Positions 1 to 5,198 of a stretch of 5,198 bases of DNA are shown here, in pieces. How positions within the stretch are numbered: the stretch's first letter is position 1; each line of letters opens with the position of its first letter. The notes beneath the pieces are model-generated. The model was not told the DNA's origin. It made no database searches and saw only the letters and a program-made list of their open reading frames with translations. This DNA is from Candidatus Bathyarchaeota archaeon (GTDB taxonomy: Archaea; Thermoproteota; Bathyarchaeia; Bathyarchaeales; Bathycorpusculaceae). The stretch is from NCBI GenBank assembly GCA_030672945.1, contig DAOVFL010000069.1:1-5198 (forward strand). The letters run 5' to 3'. Both the position numbers and the translations under genes were made by a program.

Positions 1-720
1 GAAAACGGCGCTGGAAAAACAACTCTAGTTAAACATTTCAATGGACTACTTAAACCGACCAAGGGAAGTGTACTTGTTGATGGAGTCGGCACAACAGAAA
101 TCAGTGTCGCAACCTTAGCTAGAATTGTTGGTTTTGTCTTCCAAAACCCAGATCATCAACTTTTCAGCGAAACAGTTGAAGAAGAAATAGCCTTCGCGCT
201 AAAGAATTTCGGGTTTGATGAAGAAATCATTAAAAGACGAGTAACATGGGCTTTGAAACTTTTAGATCTGGCTGAATACAGAAAAACCTCACCTTTCATG
301 CTCAGTGGGGGAGAAAGGAAACGTGTTGCCTTAGCTTCAGTTCTGGCATGGAAACCAAAAATATTGATACTTGATGAACCAACAATAGGACAAGATTACC
401 AACAAAAAGAAAAACTTATTCAATTCATTCTTCAAATGAAAACTCAAAGAAAAACTATAATCATCGTTACACATGATGTTGAGTTCGTAGCTGAATGTAA
501 CCCAAGAGTTCTGTTAATGAGTCAAAGAAGAATAATAGCTGATGGTGACGCACAAAAAGTGCTTACGAATCCTGAAGTCTTGACCCGAGCATCAATCGTA
601 CCACCGCAGATAACTCAGATCTTCCAACAGTTATCCGATTTTGGAGTTCCCAAAGATGTGATTGACATTTATGAGGCACGGGAAAGTCTGCTAAGTGTCT
701 TGGGAAGAAAAGCAAAATGA
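1..720 (+). CDS. ECF transporter ATPase (EcfA/CbiO type), 5' end missing
   Basis: ATP-binding subunit of an energy-coupling factor importer; it hydrolyses ATP on the cytoplasmic face to drive uptake of a vitamin or metal ion. The frame is open from base 1, so the gene begins outside the window; 239 residues are visible. They open inside Walker A (ENGAGKTT). The Q-loop FQNPDHQLF (Gln48) is a hallmark of EcfA/CbiO ATPases. Then come the signature LSGGE (101-105), Walker B ILILDEP (121-127) and the switch histidine in VTHD (His158). After about residue 195 lies the short C-terminal extension usual in EcfA. LSGGE instead of LSGGQ is a common variant. The stop overlaps the EcfT start (ATGA), which shows an operon and supports the ECF assignment over other ABC importers. 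Only the N-terminal 30-40 residues of a normal single-domain ATPase need be missing, but a tandem A1-A2 arrangement or fusion upstream cannot be excluded. The substrate cannot be told from this subunit. Confidence 0.93.
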   Translation, partial: ENGAGKTTLVKHFNGLLKPTKGSVLVDGVGTTEISVATLARIVGFVFQNPDHQLFSETVEEEIAFALKNFGFDEEIIKRRVTWALKLLDLAEYRKTSPFMLSGGERKRVALASVLAWKPKILILDEPTIGQDYQQKEKLIQFILQMKTQRKTIIIVTHDVEFVAECNPRVLLMSQRRIIADGDAQKVLTNPEVLTRASIVPPQITQIFQQLSDFGVPKDVIDIYEARESLLSVLGRKAK

Positions 721-1511
721 GCGTTTTTGACGGACTCAAATTTAGAAAGGTTTACTCGCCGATTCATAGCTTAGATCCAAGAATAAAATTTCTATATGTT
801 TGCGTAATTTTTACGGCTGCAATAATCTTCTGGGAACTAATACCCTTAATAATACTCTTCTTAATACAAGTTCCATTTGTCATTCTAGCCGGGATCAAAC
901 GTGAGTGGCTTCGCTCCATGCGAGGAGCAGCATTCCTCGCCACGATAATCTTCCTTACAAACTTCATATTTTCCTTCATCACTGCTAGCTATACAGTTAC
1001 AGCCTTTAACGTGGAACATGCAATAACCATGACTGTTCGCTTCATAGTGCTCATAGAATCCTTCTCCGTTTTCTTTCTGACTACTTCCCCGGATCATCTA
1101 GGTTTAGCCTTGGAGCAAACACGTATACCCTACGAGTTCTGTTTCGCCTTCACAACAGCAGTACGATTTGTCCCGGTTCTAGCCGAAGAAGCTCAAACAA
1201 TTATGGACGCCCAGAAGGCTAGGGGTTTGGAGCTTGAACATGGAAACTTTTTGAAACGAATCAGGAATTACATCCCAATTCTCATACCCTTGATTATAAG
1301 TGCAATTCGGAGAAGCCTAGAATTAGCTGAAGCCATGGAATCACGTGCATGGGGGGCAACTGAAAACCGCACAAATCTATACATGCTCAAAATGCATAGA
1401 GGAGACTTCGTTTTGATAGCCGTAACCTTTGGAATCTTGGCAATCACAGTTTATGTTCGTTTGTTCTTAGAAATTCCATCTTTAAATGATCTCGTAGGTA
1501 GTTTATTTTAG
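717..1511 (+). CDS. ecfT: ECF transporter transmembrane coupling protein EcfT
   Basis: Membrane scaffold of an ECF importer, linking the ATPase pair to the substrate-binding S component. The 264-residue length is normal. Early on is the family motif SLDPRIKFL (18-26). Hydrophobic segments lie at about 25-60 (likely two), 70-92, 104-123 and 228-250. The two coupling-helix motifs that dock into the ATPases are present: AQKARGLELE (165-174, core ARG) and AMESRAWGA (206-214, a variant of the usual AMEARGY). The ATG overlaps the ATPase stop by four bases, and GGGAAG at 702-707 is a suitable ribosome-binding site, so translational coupling is likely. No S-component gene follows; it may be upstream of the window or elsewhere if this is a group II (shared-module) system. 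CbiQ of a cobalt/nickel system is a close relative and cannot be excluded. Confidence 0.93.
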   Translation: MSVFDGLKFRKVYSPIHSLDPRIKFLYVCVIFTAAIIFWELIPLIILFLIQVPFVILAGIKREWLRSMRGAAFLATIIFLTNFIFSFITASYTVTAFNVEHAITMTVRFIVLIESFSVFFLTTSPDHLGLALEQTRIPYEFCFAFTTAVRFVPVLAEEAQTIMDAQKARGLELEHGNFLKRIRNYIPILIPLIISAIRRSLELAEAMESRAWGATENRTNLYMLKMHRGDFVLIAVTFGILAITVYVRLFLEIPSLNDLVGSLF

Positions 1512-1520
1512 ACCACAAGA

Positions 1521-1530
1521 TTTTTAATAT
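1521..1530 (+). promoter_or_regulatory. Candidate TATA box for the hexuloisomerase gene; overlaps an oligo-T tract
   Basis: TTTTTAATAT lies in the 58-base gap after ecfT. Placing the transcription start about 25 bases downstream gives roughly base 1552, leaving a leader of under 20 bases before the TTG at 1570. The T5 run at 1521-1525 could also help end the ecfA-ecfT transcript. Assigned from position and composition only. Confidence 0.4.
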
Positions 1531-1569
1531 AGACATTTATGTAATGGATTTCTCGGAGCCTGGAAGAAG

Positions 1570-2169
1570 TTGAAATGGCTGAAGGCTGCGTCAGAAGAAA
1601 TTATTTCAGGCATAAAACATTCTATCGAAGAACTTGATATAAAAGAAGTTGGACAACTTGTTGAGCTTCTGCTTAAGGCGAAGGACAAGAAAATCTTTAT
1701 TGTCGGCATGGGAAGAAGCGGATTCGTTGGCAGAGCCTTCGCTCTGCGCTTAATGAATCTAGGCTTCAACGTCTACTTCCTAGGCGAAACGATAACGCCA
1801 GCCGCGGGAAAAAAAGACTTGCTAATCGCTATTTCCGGCACAGGATCCACAAAATTGGTCTTAACTGCAGGTACAGCTGCGAAGGAAATTGGTGCAGCAG
1901 TGGTCGCTATAACCTCCTTTCCAGAGTCACCTCTTGGGGATATAGTAGATCACGTTGTAACCATTAAAGGTAGAACAAAAATAGGTTGGCCTAAGGAAGA
2001 AGATTACTTAGCTAGGCAGCTTGTTGGTGAGCGTGAACCTCTAACCCCTCTTGGAAGCATTTTTGAGAACAATTGCATGGTGTTCTTGGATGGTTTAGTT
2101 GTGGAATTGATGCATCGGTTGGGACGAACTGAGGAGGATTTAAAGCGGAGACATGCAACACTAGAGTAG
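1570..2169 (+). CDS. hxlB: 6-phospho-3-hexuloisomerase (PHI), SIS domain
   Basis: Cytoplasmic enzyme interconverting D-arabino-hex-3-ulose 6-phosphate and fructose 6-phosphate in the ribulose monophosphate pathway. Archaea lacking the oxidative pentose phosphate route run it in reverse with 3-hexulose-6-phosphate synthase to make ribulose 5-phosphate. The 199 residues form one SIS domain. Family-typical stretches are IFIVGMGRSG (42-51), ALRLMNLGFNVYFLGET (58-74), SGTGST (89-94, sugar-phosphate loop), PLGSIFE (160-166, with the conserved Glu) and the terminal KRRHATLE with its conserved His. The start is TTG: there is no ATG or GTG between it and the in-frame stop at 1525, GGAG sits at 1555-1558, and the length before IFIVG (41 residues) matches Methanocaldococcus MJ1247 as I remember it. 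Unlike many archaeal versions it is not fused to the synthase or to Fae, and no partner gene is in view. Function is very likely; physiological direction is inference. Confidence 0.93.
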   Translation: MKWLKAASEEIISGIKHSIEELDIKEVGQLVELLLKAKDKKIFIVGMGRSGFVGRAFALRLMNLGFNVYFLGETITPAAGKKDLLIAISGTGSTKLVLTAGTAAKEIGAAVVAITSFPESPLGDIVDHVVTIKGRTKIGWPKEEDYLARQLVGEREPLTPLGSIFENNCMVFLDGLVVELMHRLGRTEEDLKRRHATLE

Positions 2170-2182
2170 GAATAAGAACTTT

Positions 2183-2188
2183 GGGGTG
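2183..2188 (+). promoter_or_regulatory. Candidate ribosome-binding site GGGGTG for eL41
   Basis: GGGGTG contains the GGTG core that pairs with the archaeal 16S 3' end (complement of CACC). It is 8 bases before ATT 2197, a normal spacing, but it overlaps the alternative GTG start at 2188 and so could not serve that codon. It is the main sequence evidence bearing on which start is used. Confidence 0.45.
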
Positions 2189-2274
2189 TGCAAGAGATTC
2201 GCGCAAAGTGGAAAAAAAAGAAGATGCGCCGAAAGAAAAGGCAAAGAAAGAAAAGACAGGCAAGATACAAGTAA
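2188..2274 (+). CDS. rpl41e: Large ribosomal subunit protein eL41 (28 codons from GTG; 25 from ATT at 2197)
   Basis: Very small basic protein. In eukaryotic ribosomes eL41 is a single helix at the subunit interface, lodged largely in the small subunit (bridge eB14). The frame from GTG 2188 reads MQEI, then RAKWKKKKMRRKKRQR and KKRQARYK, ending in TAA. From RAKW onward it aligns without gaps to human RPL41 as I recall it (RAKWRKKRMRRLKRKR...): about 15 of 25 positions are identical, including Ala-Lys-Trp and Met-Arg-Arg, and the ends coincide. That pattern is unlikely by chance even in a purine-rich stretch. It lies 18 bases after the hexuloisomerase stop on the same strand, probably in one transcript, and ends one base before the stop of the convergent gene. 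The start is uncertain: GTG 2188 has no well-spaced ribosome-binding site, while ATT 2197 matches the family's first Met and follows GGGGTG (2183-2188) by 8 bases. At 87 bases or fewer it falls below usual gene-calling limits. Confidence 0.83.
   Translation: MQEIRAKWKKKKMRRKKRQRKKRQARYK
2212..2255 (-). terminator. Oligo-T terminator for the convergent zinc-ribbon transcript, inside eL41
   Basis: Read on the minus strand, this stretch is T-rich: runs of 3-4 T broken by C, then a T8 run (complement of A8 at 2212-2219). It begins about 20 bases past the zinc-ribbon stop at 2276-2278. It is made by the lysine codons of eL41, so its T-richness may be a by-product of coding; a terminator role is inferred from position. 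Confidence 0.4.
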
Positions 2275-2275
2275 T

Positions 2276-2530
2276 TTACTTCTTGGCAGAGTTTTTTTGG
2301 TAGTTTTTCCTTAGTTTTTCTGCCAATTCGGAATCTTGAAGGATCAGTACTCCGCGATACCCACAATTCCTGCAATCCCAAATGGACCAGAGTTGCGGTA
2401 GACCAGAAGCCCAGAATACATCAGTTGAACCGCACTTGGGACAAAAACGTGTAGTTTGCCGTTTAGACTCAGATTTTGATTGAAGTTTGGATTTAGTAAC
2501 ACGTTTTAAGTCTTTTACTTTTTTGTTCAA
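2276..2530 (-). CDS. Small archaeal zinc-ribbon protein, function unknown
   Basis: An 84-residue protein with a lysine/serine-rich, probably disordered tail (1-26), one zinc ribbon, and a charged C-terminal helix ending in lysines. The ribbon has two knuckles, CPKCG (Cys30, Cys33) and CRNCGYRG (Cys53, Cys56), separated by 19 residues rich in aromatics (VFWASGLPQLWSIWD). I recognise this as the type of conserved short zinc-ribbon protein seen next to unrelated genes in archaea; its role is not known to me. Zinc binding is a safe inference from the four Cys; nucleic-acid or ribosome binding is only a guess. The start must be TTG at 2530: an in-frame TAG lies two codons upstream, no ATG, GTG or TTG occurs between it and the first Cys, and AAGGT (2538-2542) is spaced 7 bases ahead. 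It converges on eL41 and diverges from the secretion ATPase. Confidence 0.8.
   Translation of the reverse strand: MNKKVKDLKRVTKSKLQSKSESKRQTTRFCPKCGSTDVFWASGLPQLWSIWDCRNCGYRGVLILQDSELAEKLRKNYQKNSAKK
2292..2319 (+). terminator. Oligo-T terminator for the hexuloisomerase-eL41 transcript
   Basis: Three T runs (T7 at 2292-2298, T5 at 2304-2308, T5 at 2315-2319) start 18 bases after the eL41 stop. Clustered U tracts without a strong hairpin are the usual intrinsic terminators in archaea. On the other strand the same bases are Lys/Asn codons at the 3' end of the zinc-ribbon gene. Confidence 0.55.
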
Positions 2531-2565
2531 AAACTAAACCTTTTATAAAGTATGTGTGTTTTCTC

Positions 2566-2576
2566 TTATTTTAAAA
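2566..2576 (-). promoter_or_regulatory. Candidate promoter A-box for the zinc-ribbon gene
   Basis: Minus-strand TTTTAAAATAA-like sequence; a start about 25 bases downstream would give a leader of some 15 bases carrying the AAGGT site. A better-looking TATA match (CTTTATAAAA, 2541-2550) lies too close: it would start transcripts inside the reading frame, beyond the only possible start codon. Confidence 0.25.
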
Positions 2577-2594
2577 TTAGTGGTTTTGTACAGT

Positions 2595-2634
2595 TAAGTT
2601 AAGCATGCTAAATATTGAACATGCATATAACTTA
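2595..2634 (+). repeat. Nested inverted repeat in the divergent intergenic region
   Basis: Outer 7-base arms TAAGTTA (2595-2601) and TAACTTA (2628-2634) are perfect complements. Inside them, GCATG (2603-2607) and CATGC (2620-2624) pair around a 12-base AT-rich centre (2608-2619). The arms are separated by 1 base on the left and 3 on the right, so a hairpin would carry a small internal bulge. It sits near the middle of the 182-base gap between two divergent genes, where a protein-binding dyad could serve both. The 12-base centre and the absence of a T tract argue against a terminator. Function is inference. Confidence 0.5.
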
Positions 2635-2701
2635 TTAAGACTCACGACAAACTATATCAATGTTGCACACCTACTTTAATTGAAAGAAACTACACGATGA
2701 C

Positions 2702-2706
2702 GGTGA
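2702..2706 (+). promoter_or_regulatory. Ribosome-binding site for the secretion ATPase
   Basis: GGTGA, a 5-base match to the anti-Shine-Dalgarno end of archaeal 16S rRNA, is 6 bases before ATG 2713. It fixes that start against the out-of-frame ATG at 2697, whose frame stops after seven codons. Upstream TATA-like candidates are CATATAA (2624-2630) and CTATATC (2652-2658); I cannot choose between them. Confidence 0.7.
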
Positions 2707-2712
2707 AGATAA

Positions 2713-4263
2713 ATGCCTAAAGCTTCTAAAACAGTAGAAAAAGCAGAAGTAGGTATACTCATAAGAGAGGAAGGTAAAAAACCAACTGTTTTCAGAGAAG
2801 CCTACCTCATACAAGAGCCCTATGTATACGCGGCAATAGTCAAAGATCCAAAAACACAAAAAATAACTTATGAAATCATGGAGCCGACACTGCAAAAAGA
2901 CGAAGAAGAACGGTTAAAGGAAATAAAGACTTTTTTAATGGAAGAGTTGGATGTAAACCTAAAGGAAATAGAAACCAAGGAGAAAGCAGAAAAATACCTT
3001 AAAGAGAAGATAAAGGAAACAATAAAGAAATACCGAATAAAAGTGTCGCCAGAAGCAATTGACAAACTAATATATTATGTAATACGCGACTTTACGGGTT
3101 ATGGAAGAATAGATTCTTTAATGAAGGATCATCTAATCGAGGATATATCAGCAGACGGCGTAAACATACCAATTTATGTTTGGCATAGAATATACGAGTC
3201 GTTACCAACGAACATAATATTCAAGGATGAGGCAGAGCTAGATTCCTTTGTGATTCGATTAGCATATCTAGCAGGAAAGAACATCTCGATAGCATCTCCG
3301 ATTTTGGATGCGTCTCTTCCTGATGGAAGTCGTGTACAACTAACCTATAGAAATGAAGTTACAAGAAGAGGTTCAACATTCACTATTCGACGCTTCAAGG
3401 TTGATCCGTTAACAATTACAGATTTGATTTCTTTCAACACCGTTTCTTCAGAAATGTCGGCATATTTGTGGTACATCATAGAAAACAGAGCTTCAGTTGT
3501 TGTAGCTGGCGGAGTTGCGGCTGGAAAAACAACAATGTTGAACTGTTTATCCATGTTCATAAAGCCTGAAATGAAAATAGTGAGCGTAGAAGATACACAA
3601 GAGCTTAACCTTCCACATGAAAACTGGATACCCTCAGTTGTGAGGTTAGGCTTTGGACATGAAGACAATAAAAGCGGAAGCATAACCCTCTTCGACTTGT
3701 TAAAGGCGGCTGTTAGACAGAGACCAGACTACATTATTGTAGGCGAAGTCCGCGGGAAAGAGGCATATACTCTTTTTCAAGCAATGGCAACAGGACATCT
3801 TGGATTAAGTACTCTACATGCAGAATCGGTTGAAGCTGTAATAAACCGTTTAGAATCCGAACCGATGAACATTCCAAAACCGCTCATTGCAATGATAGAT
3901 GTCATAATAATAATGGCAAGAACAGAAAAGGAGGGAAAGCCAGCGAGAAGAGTCATTTCAACAACAGAAGTTTTGGAGCTTGACCGCAAAACAAAGAGAA
4001 TACCAACTGAAGAAGTTTTCAAGTTGAACCCAAGAGAGGATAGGTTTGTCTTTTCCGGTCACAGTAGCCTGTTAAAGAGACAAATGAAAAAAATGGACAT
4101 CACTGAAGAAAAAATCAAACGTGAACTACACAATAGAAAGGTAGTCCTGGAATGGATGGTTCGCAAGGGCATCCGCTGCTACACAGATGTTGCAAACGTT
4201 ATTCGAGAATACTACGCTAACCCAAAACGTGTTTACCAGAAAGCCAGAGTGGGACTCAAATGA
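2713..4263 (+). CDS. Type II/IV secretion (pilus) ATPase, ArlI/TadA/VirB11-like
   Basis: Hexameric cytoplasmic motor that powers assembly of a type IV pilus-like filament by acting on the membrane platform protein encoded next. Of 516 residues, about 1-125 form a charged N-terminal domain, with a Lys/Glu-rich helical stretch at 62-108. Next is the region before the motor core, with FTGYGRIDSLMKD (127-139) and EDISADGVN (143-151). The RecA-like motor has Walker A GGVAAGKTT (266-274, Lys272), the Asp-box VEDTQEL (292-298), Walker B YIIVGEVRG (340-348, Glu345) and the His-box GHLGLSTLHAES (361-372, His362 and His369). All key residues are intact, so it should be active. The C-terminal 70 residues are basic and probably helical. 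The stop overlaps the next start (ATGA). Archaellum motors (ArlI) usually follow arlH; here a promoter region and an unrelated divergent gene lie upstream, so an adhesive, DNA-uptake or other pilus is more likely than an archaellum. Which filament it builds cannot be told. Confidence 0.93.
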   Translation: MPKASKTVEKAEVGILIREEGKKPTVFREAYLIQEPYVYAAIVKDPKTQKITYEIMEPTLQKDEEERLKEIKTFLMEELDVNLKEIETKEKAEKYLKEKIKETIKKYRIKVSPEAIDKLIYYVIRDFTGYGRIDSLMKDHLIEDISADGVNIPIYVWHRIYESLPTNIIFKDEAELDSFVIRLAYLAGKNISIASPILDASLPDGSRVQLTYRNEVTRRGSTFTIRRFKVDPLTITDLISFNTVSSEMSAYLWYIIENRASVVVAGGVAAGKTTMLNCLSMFIKPEMKIVSVEDTQELNLPHENWIPSVVRLGFGHEDNKSGSITLFDLLKAAVRQRPDYIIVGEVRGKEAYTLFQAMATGHLGLSTLHAESVEAVINRLESEPMNIPKPLIAMIDVIIIMARTEKEGKPARRVISTTEVLELDRKTKRIPTEEVFKLNPREDRFVFSGHSSLLKRQMKKMDITEEKIKRELHNRKVVLEWMVRKGIRCYTDVANVIREYYANPKRVYQKARVGLK

Positions 4264-5198
4264 AAAACAGTGAAGCCCTGAAAAGAATCAAGAGATTTCT
4301 CAACAGCTTCAAAAAAGGATTAAAATCAAAAGCACCACTAGAAAAGCTTGCATTTAGAAAACGTCAGTCTCTAGCTTATCAACTCATCGGAGAAAAAACT
4401 GGTCGTGTCCTACCGCTTTTCAGGGATTTCGACTTTAACTTACAGAGATCTAGCTTGAAGATTAGTTTCAAGGCTTACGTCAGCTTAATAATCTTTGCTA
4501 CGATTTTAATTTCGTTTGTTGCATTGATTTTTATTCCATGTTTACTTGCTTTCGTATACAATATGCCATTTTTTCCAGCCGCTTTGTTCGGTGTTGGTGG
4601 CGGCTTATTCGCAAGCGCATTTTCAATAATTGGGTTCTATGTCTACCCAATCTATCGTGCTGACAAGTTTAGAAGGGAGGTGGATGATGAATTACCGTTT
4701 GCAACGGGCTACATGGCGATTCTTGCAAGCGCTGGCGTCTCTCCGGAAAAAATTTTCTACTCACTTTCAAATCTCAGCCTGCCTTTGACTGTTTCTGAAG
4801 AAGCAAAAAATGTTATCAGAGACGTAAACCTCTTTGGTTTGGATATAATCTCTGCGTTAGAGAAAACATCGAAAAGAACTCCTTCTGAGAGATTCCACGA
4901 AATGCTAGAAGGTTTTATCTCAACAATTCATTCTGGTGGAAATCTGGCTGCTTATCTGCGTGAAAAGTCTGAGCAGTACATGAAGCTTAAGAGAATAAGC
5001 CTACACAGGTTTTCTGACACTTTATCTATTTTATCGGAGTTCTACGTATCTTTGCTTATTACAGGACCTTTACTTTTTGTCATTATGCTTACGGTTATGG
5101 CTATGCTTGGTGGGGGAAGTTTAGGCGGTCTAGGTCCAGACCTCTTACTCCGTATAATCACCTATCTTGGAATTCCAGTGGGTTCCATAATATTTCTG
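4260..5198 (+). CDS. Type II secretion F (T2SSF) membrane platform protein, TadC/ArlJ-like, 3' end missing
   Basis: Integral membrane platform of the pilus machine, which couples ATPase movement to extraction and insertion of pilin subunits. The frame runs from ATG 4260 (ATGA overlap with the ATPase) through the right edge without a stop; 313 residues are visible. A basic N-terminal cytoplasmic part (1-70; KRIKRF, KKGLKSK) is followed by membrane segments at about 73-100 and 104-130. The cytoplasmic T2SSF domain runs from about 135 to 260, with DDELPFATGYMAILASAGVS (142-161), LFGLDIISALEKTS (191-204) and IHSGGNLAAYLREKSEQY (223-240), all typical of archaeal FlaJ/TadC proteins. Further segments lie at 261-283 and, after the glycine-rich turn GGGSLGGLGPD (284-294), from 295 to the edge. 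Archaeal members often carry two T2SSF domains and reach 500-600 residues, so roughly half may be missing. It is certainly co-transcribed with the ATPase; pilin genes may follow outside the window. Confidence 0.9.
   Translation, partial: MKNSEALKRIKRFLNSFKKGLKSKAPLEKLAFRKRQSLAYQLIGEKTGRVLPLFRDFDFNLQRSSLKISFKAYVSLIIFATILISFVALIFIPCLLAFVYNMPFFPAALFGVGGGLFASAFSIIGFYVYPIYRADKFRREVDDELPFATGYMAILASAGVSPEKIFYSLSNLSLPLTVSEEAKNVIRDVNLFGLDIISALEKTSKRTPSERFHEMLEGFISTIHSGGNLAAYLREKSEQYMKLKRISLHRFSDTLSILSEFYVSLLITGPLLFVIMLTVMAMLGGGSLGGLGPDLLLRIITYLGIPVGSIIFL

Noticed and set aside
1..1511. A specific substrate (cobalt, biotin, thiamine and so on) for the ECF transporter
   Set aside because: Specificity lies in the S component, which is not in the window, and no riboswitch or biosynthetic neighbour gives a clue.
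2224..2274. ATG at 2224 as the start of a 16-residue eL41
   Set aside because: It matches the internal Met of eL41 (MRR), and starting there would remove the conserved RAKW segment that is plainly encoded upstream in frame.
2208..2303. GTG-initiated 31-codon lysine-rich frame (VEKKEDAPKEK...) on the plus strand
   Set aside because: It is the +2 shadow of the eL41 frame in the same purine-rich stretch, runs into the convergent zinc-ribbon gene, and resembles nothing I know. The eL41 frame explains the sequence much better.
2004..2381. Long minus-strand frame across the end of hexuloisomerase, eL41 and part of the zinc-ribbon gene
   Set aside because: It lies antisense to two supported genes and overlaps a third in another frame, and its product is low-complexity Phe/Ser/Arg-rich sequence with no motif.
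2541..2550. CTTTATAAAA on the minus strand as TATA box of the zinc-ribbon gene
   Set aside because: Although a good TATA match, it would place transcription start near base 2520, beyond TTG 2530, the only possible start codon. The AAGGT ribosome-binding site next to it implies it is part of the leader.
2697..2720. Short frame MTVKINA overlapping the secretion ATPase start
   Set aside because: Seven codons with no ribosome-binding site of its own; the GGTGA site is inside it and serves ATG 2713.
2713..4263. Naming the ATPase ArlI (FlaI) of the archaellum
   Set aside because: Motifs are shared by all archaeal pilus and archaellum motors, and no arl gene is in view, so only the broader family is supported.

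Overview
The window looks archaeal, from a moderately AT-rich genome. The signs are a typical archaeal gene set, TATA-like boxes with GGTG-type ribosome-binding sites, oligo-T tracts after genes, a stand-alone 6-phospho-3-hexuloisomerase, an archaeal-type pilus/archaellum secretion ATPase, and a tiny gene for ribosomal protein eL41, a protein known only from archaea and eukaryotes. The overall flavour recalls Bathyarchaeia or another TACK-type lineage, but no marker here fixes the taxon; that is inference.

Layout. Bases 1-1511 hold the end of an ECF-type vitamin/metal transporter operon. An ATPase cut by the left edge inside its Walker A motif is followed, with an ATGA overlap, by the transmembrane coupling protein EcfT. 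After a 58-base gap with a TATA-like box comes hexuloisomerase (1570-2169, TTG start). Just behind it is a 25-28 codon eL41 gene (2188-2274) that standard gene callers would miss. It ends one base from the stop of a convergent zinc-ribbon gene (2276-2530, minus strand). A 182-base divergent intergenic region with a nested inverted repeat follows. It leads into a secretion/pilus ATPase (2713-4263) overlapping by ATGA with a T2SSF/TadC/ArlJ-type membrane platform protein (4260 to the right edge, incomplete).

Functional picture. The ECF pair energises uptake of a micronutrient; its substrate-binding S component is not in view. The isomerase belongs to the ribulose monophosphate pathway, which many archaea use to make pentose phosphates. 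The ATPase and platform protein form the motor core of a type IV pilus-like machine whose pilins should lie to the right. No stretch over 300 bases lacks a gene, and I saw no tRNA, rRNA, CRISPR array or mobile element.

The most interesting items are the eL41 microgene with its start-codon puzzle (GTG, or an ATT that fits both the family start and the ribosome-binding site), the tail-to-tail arrangement in which each gene's lysine codons give the other gene an oligo-T terminator, and the dyad between the divergent genes.
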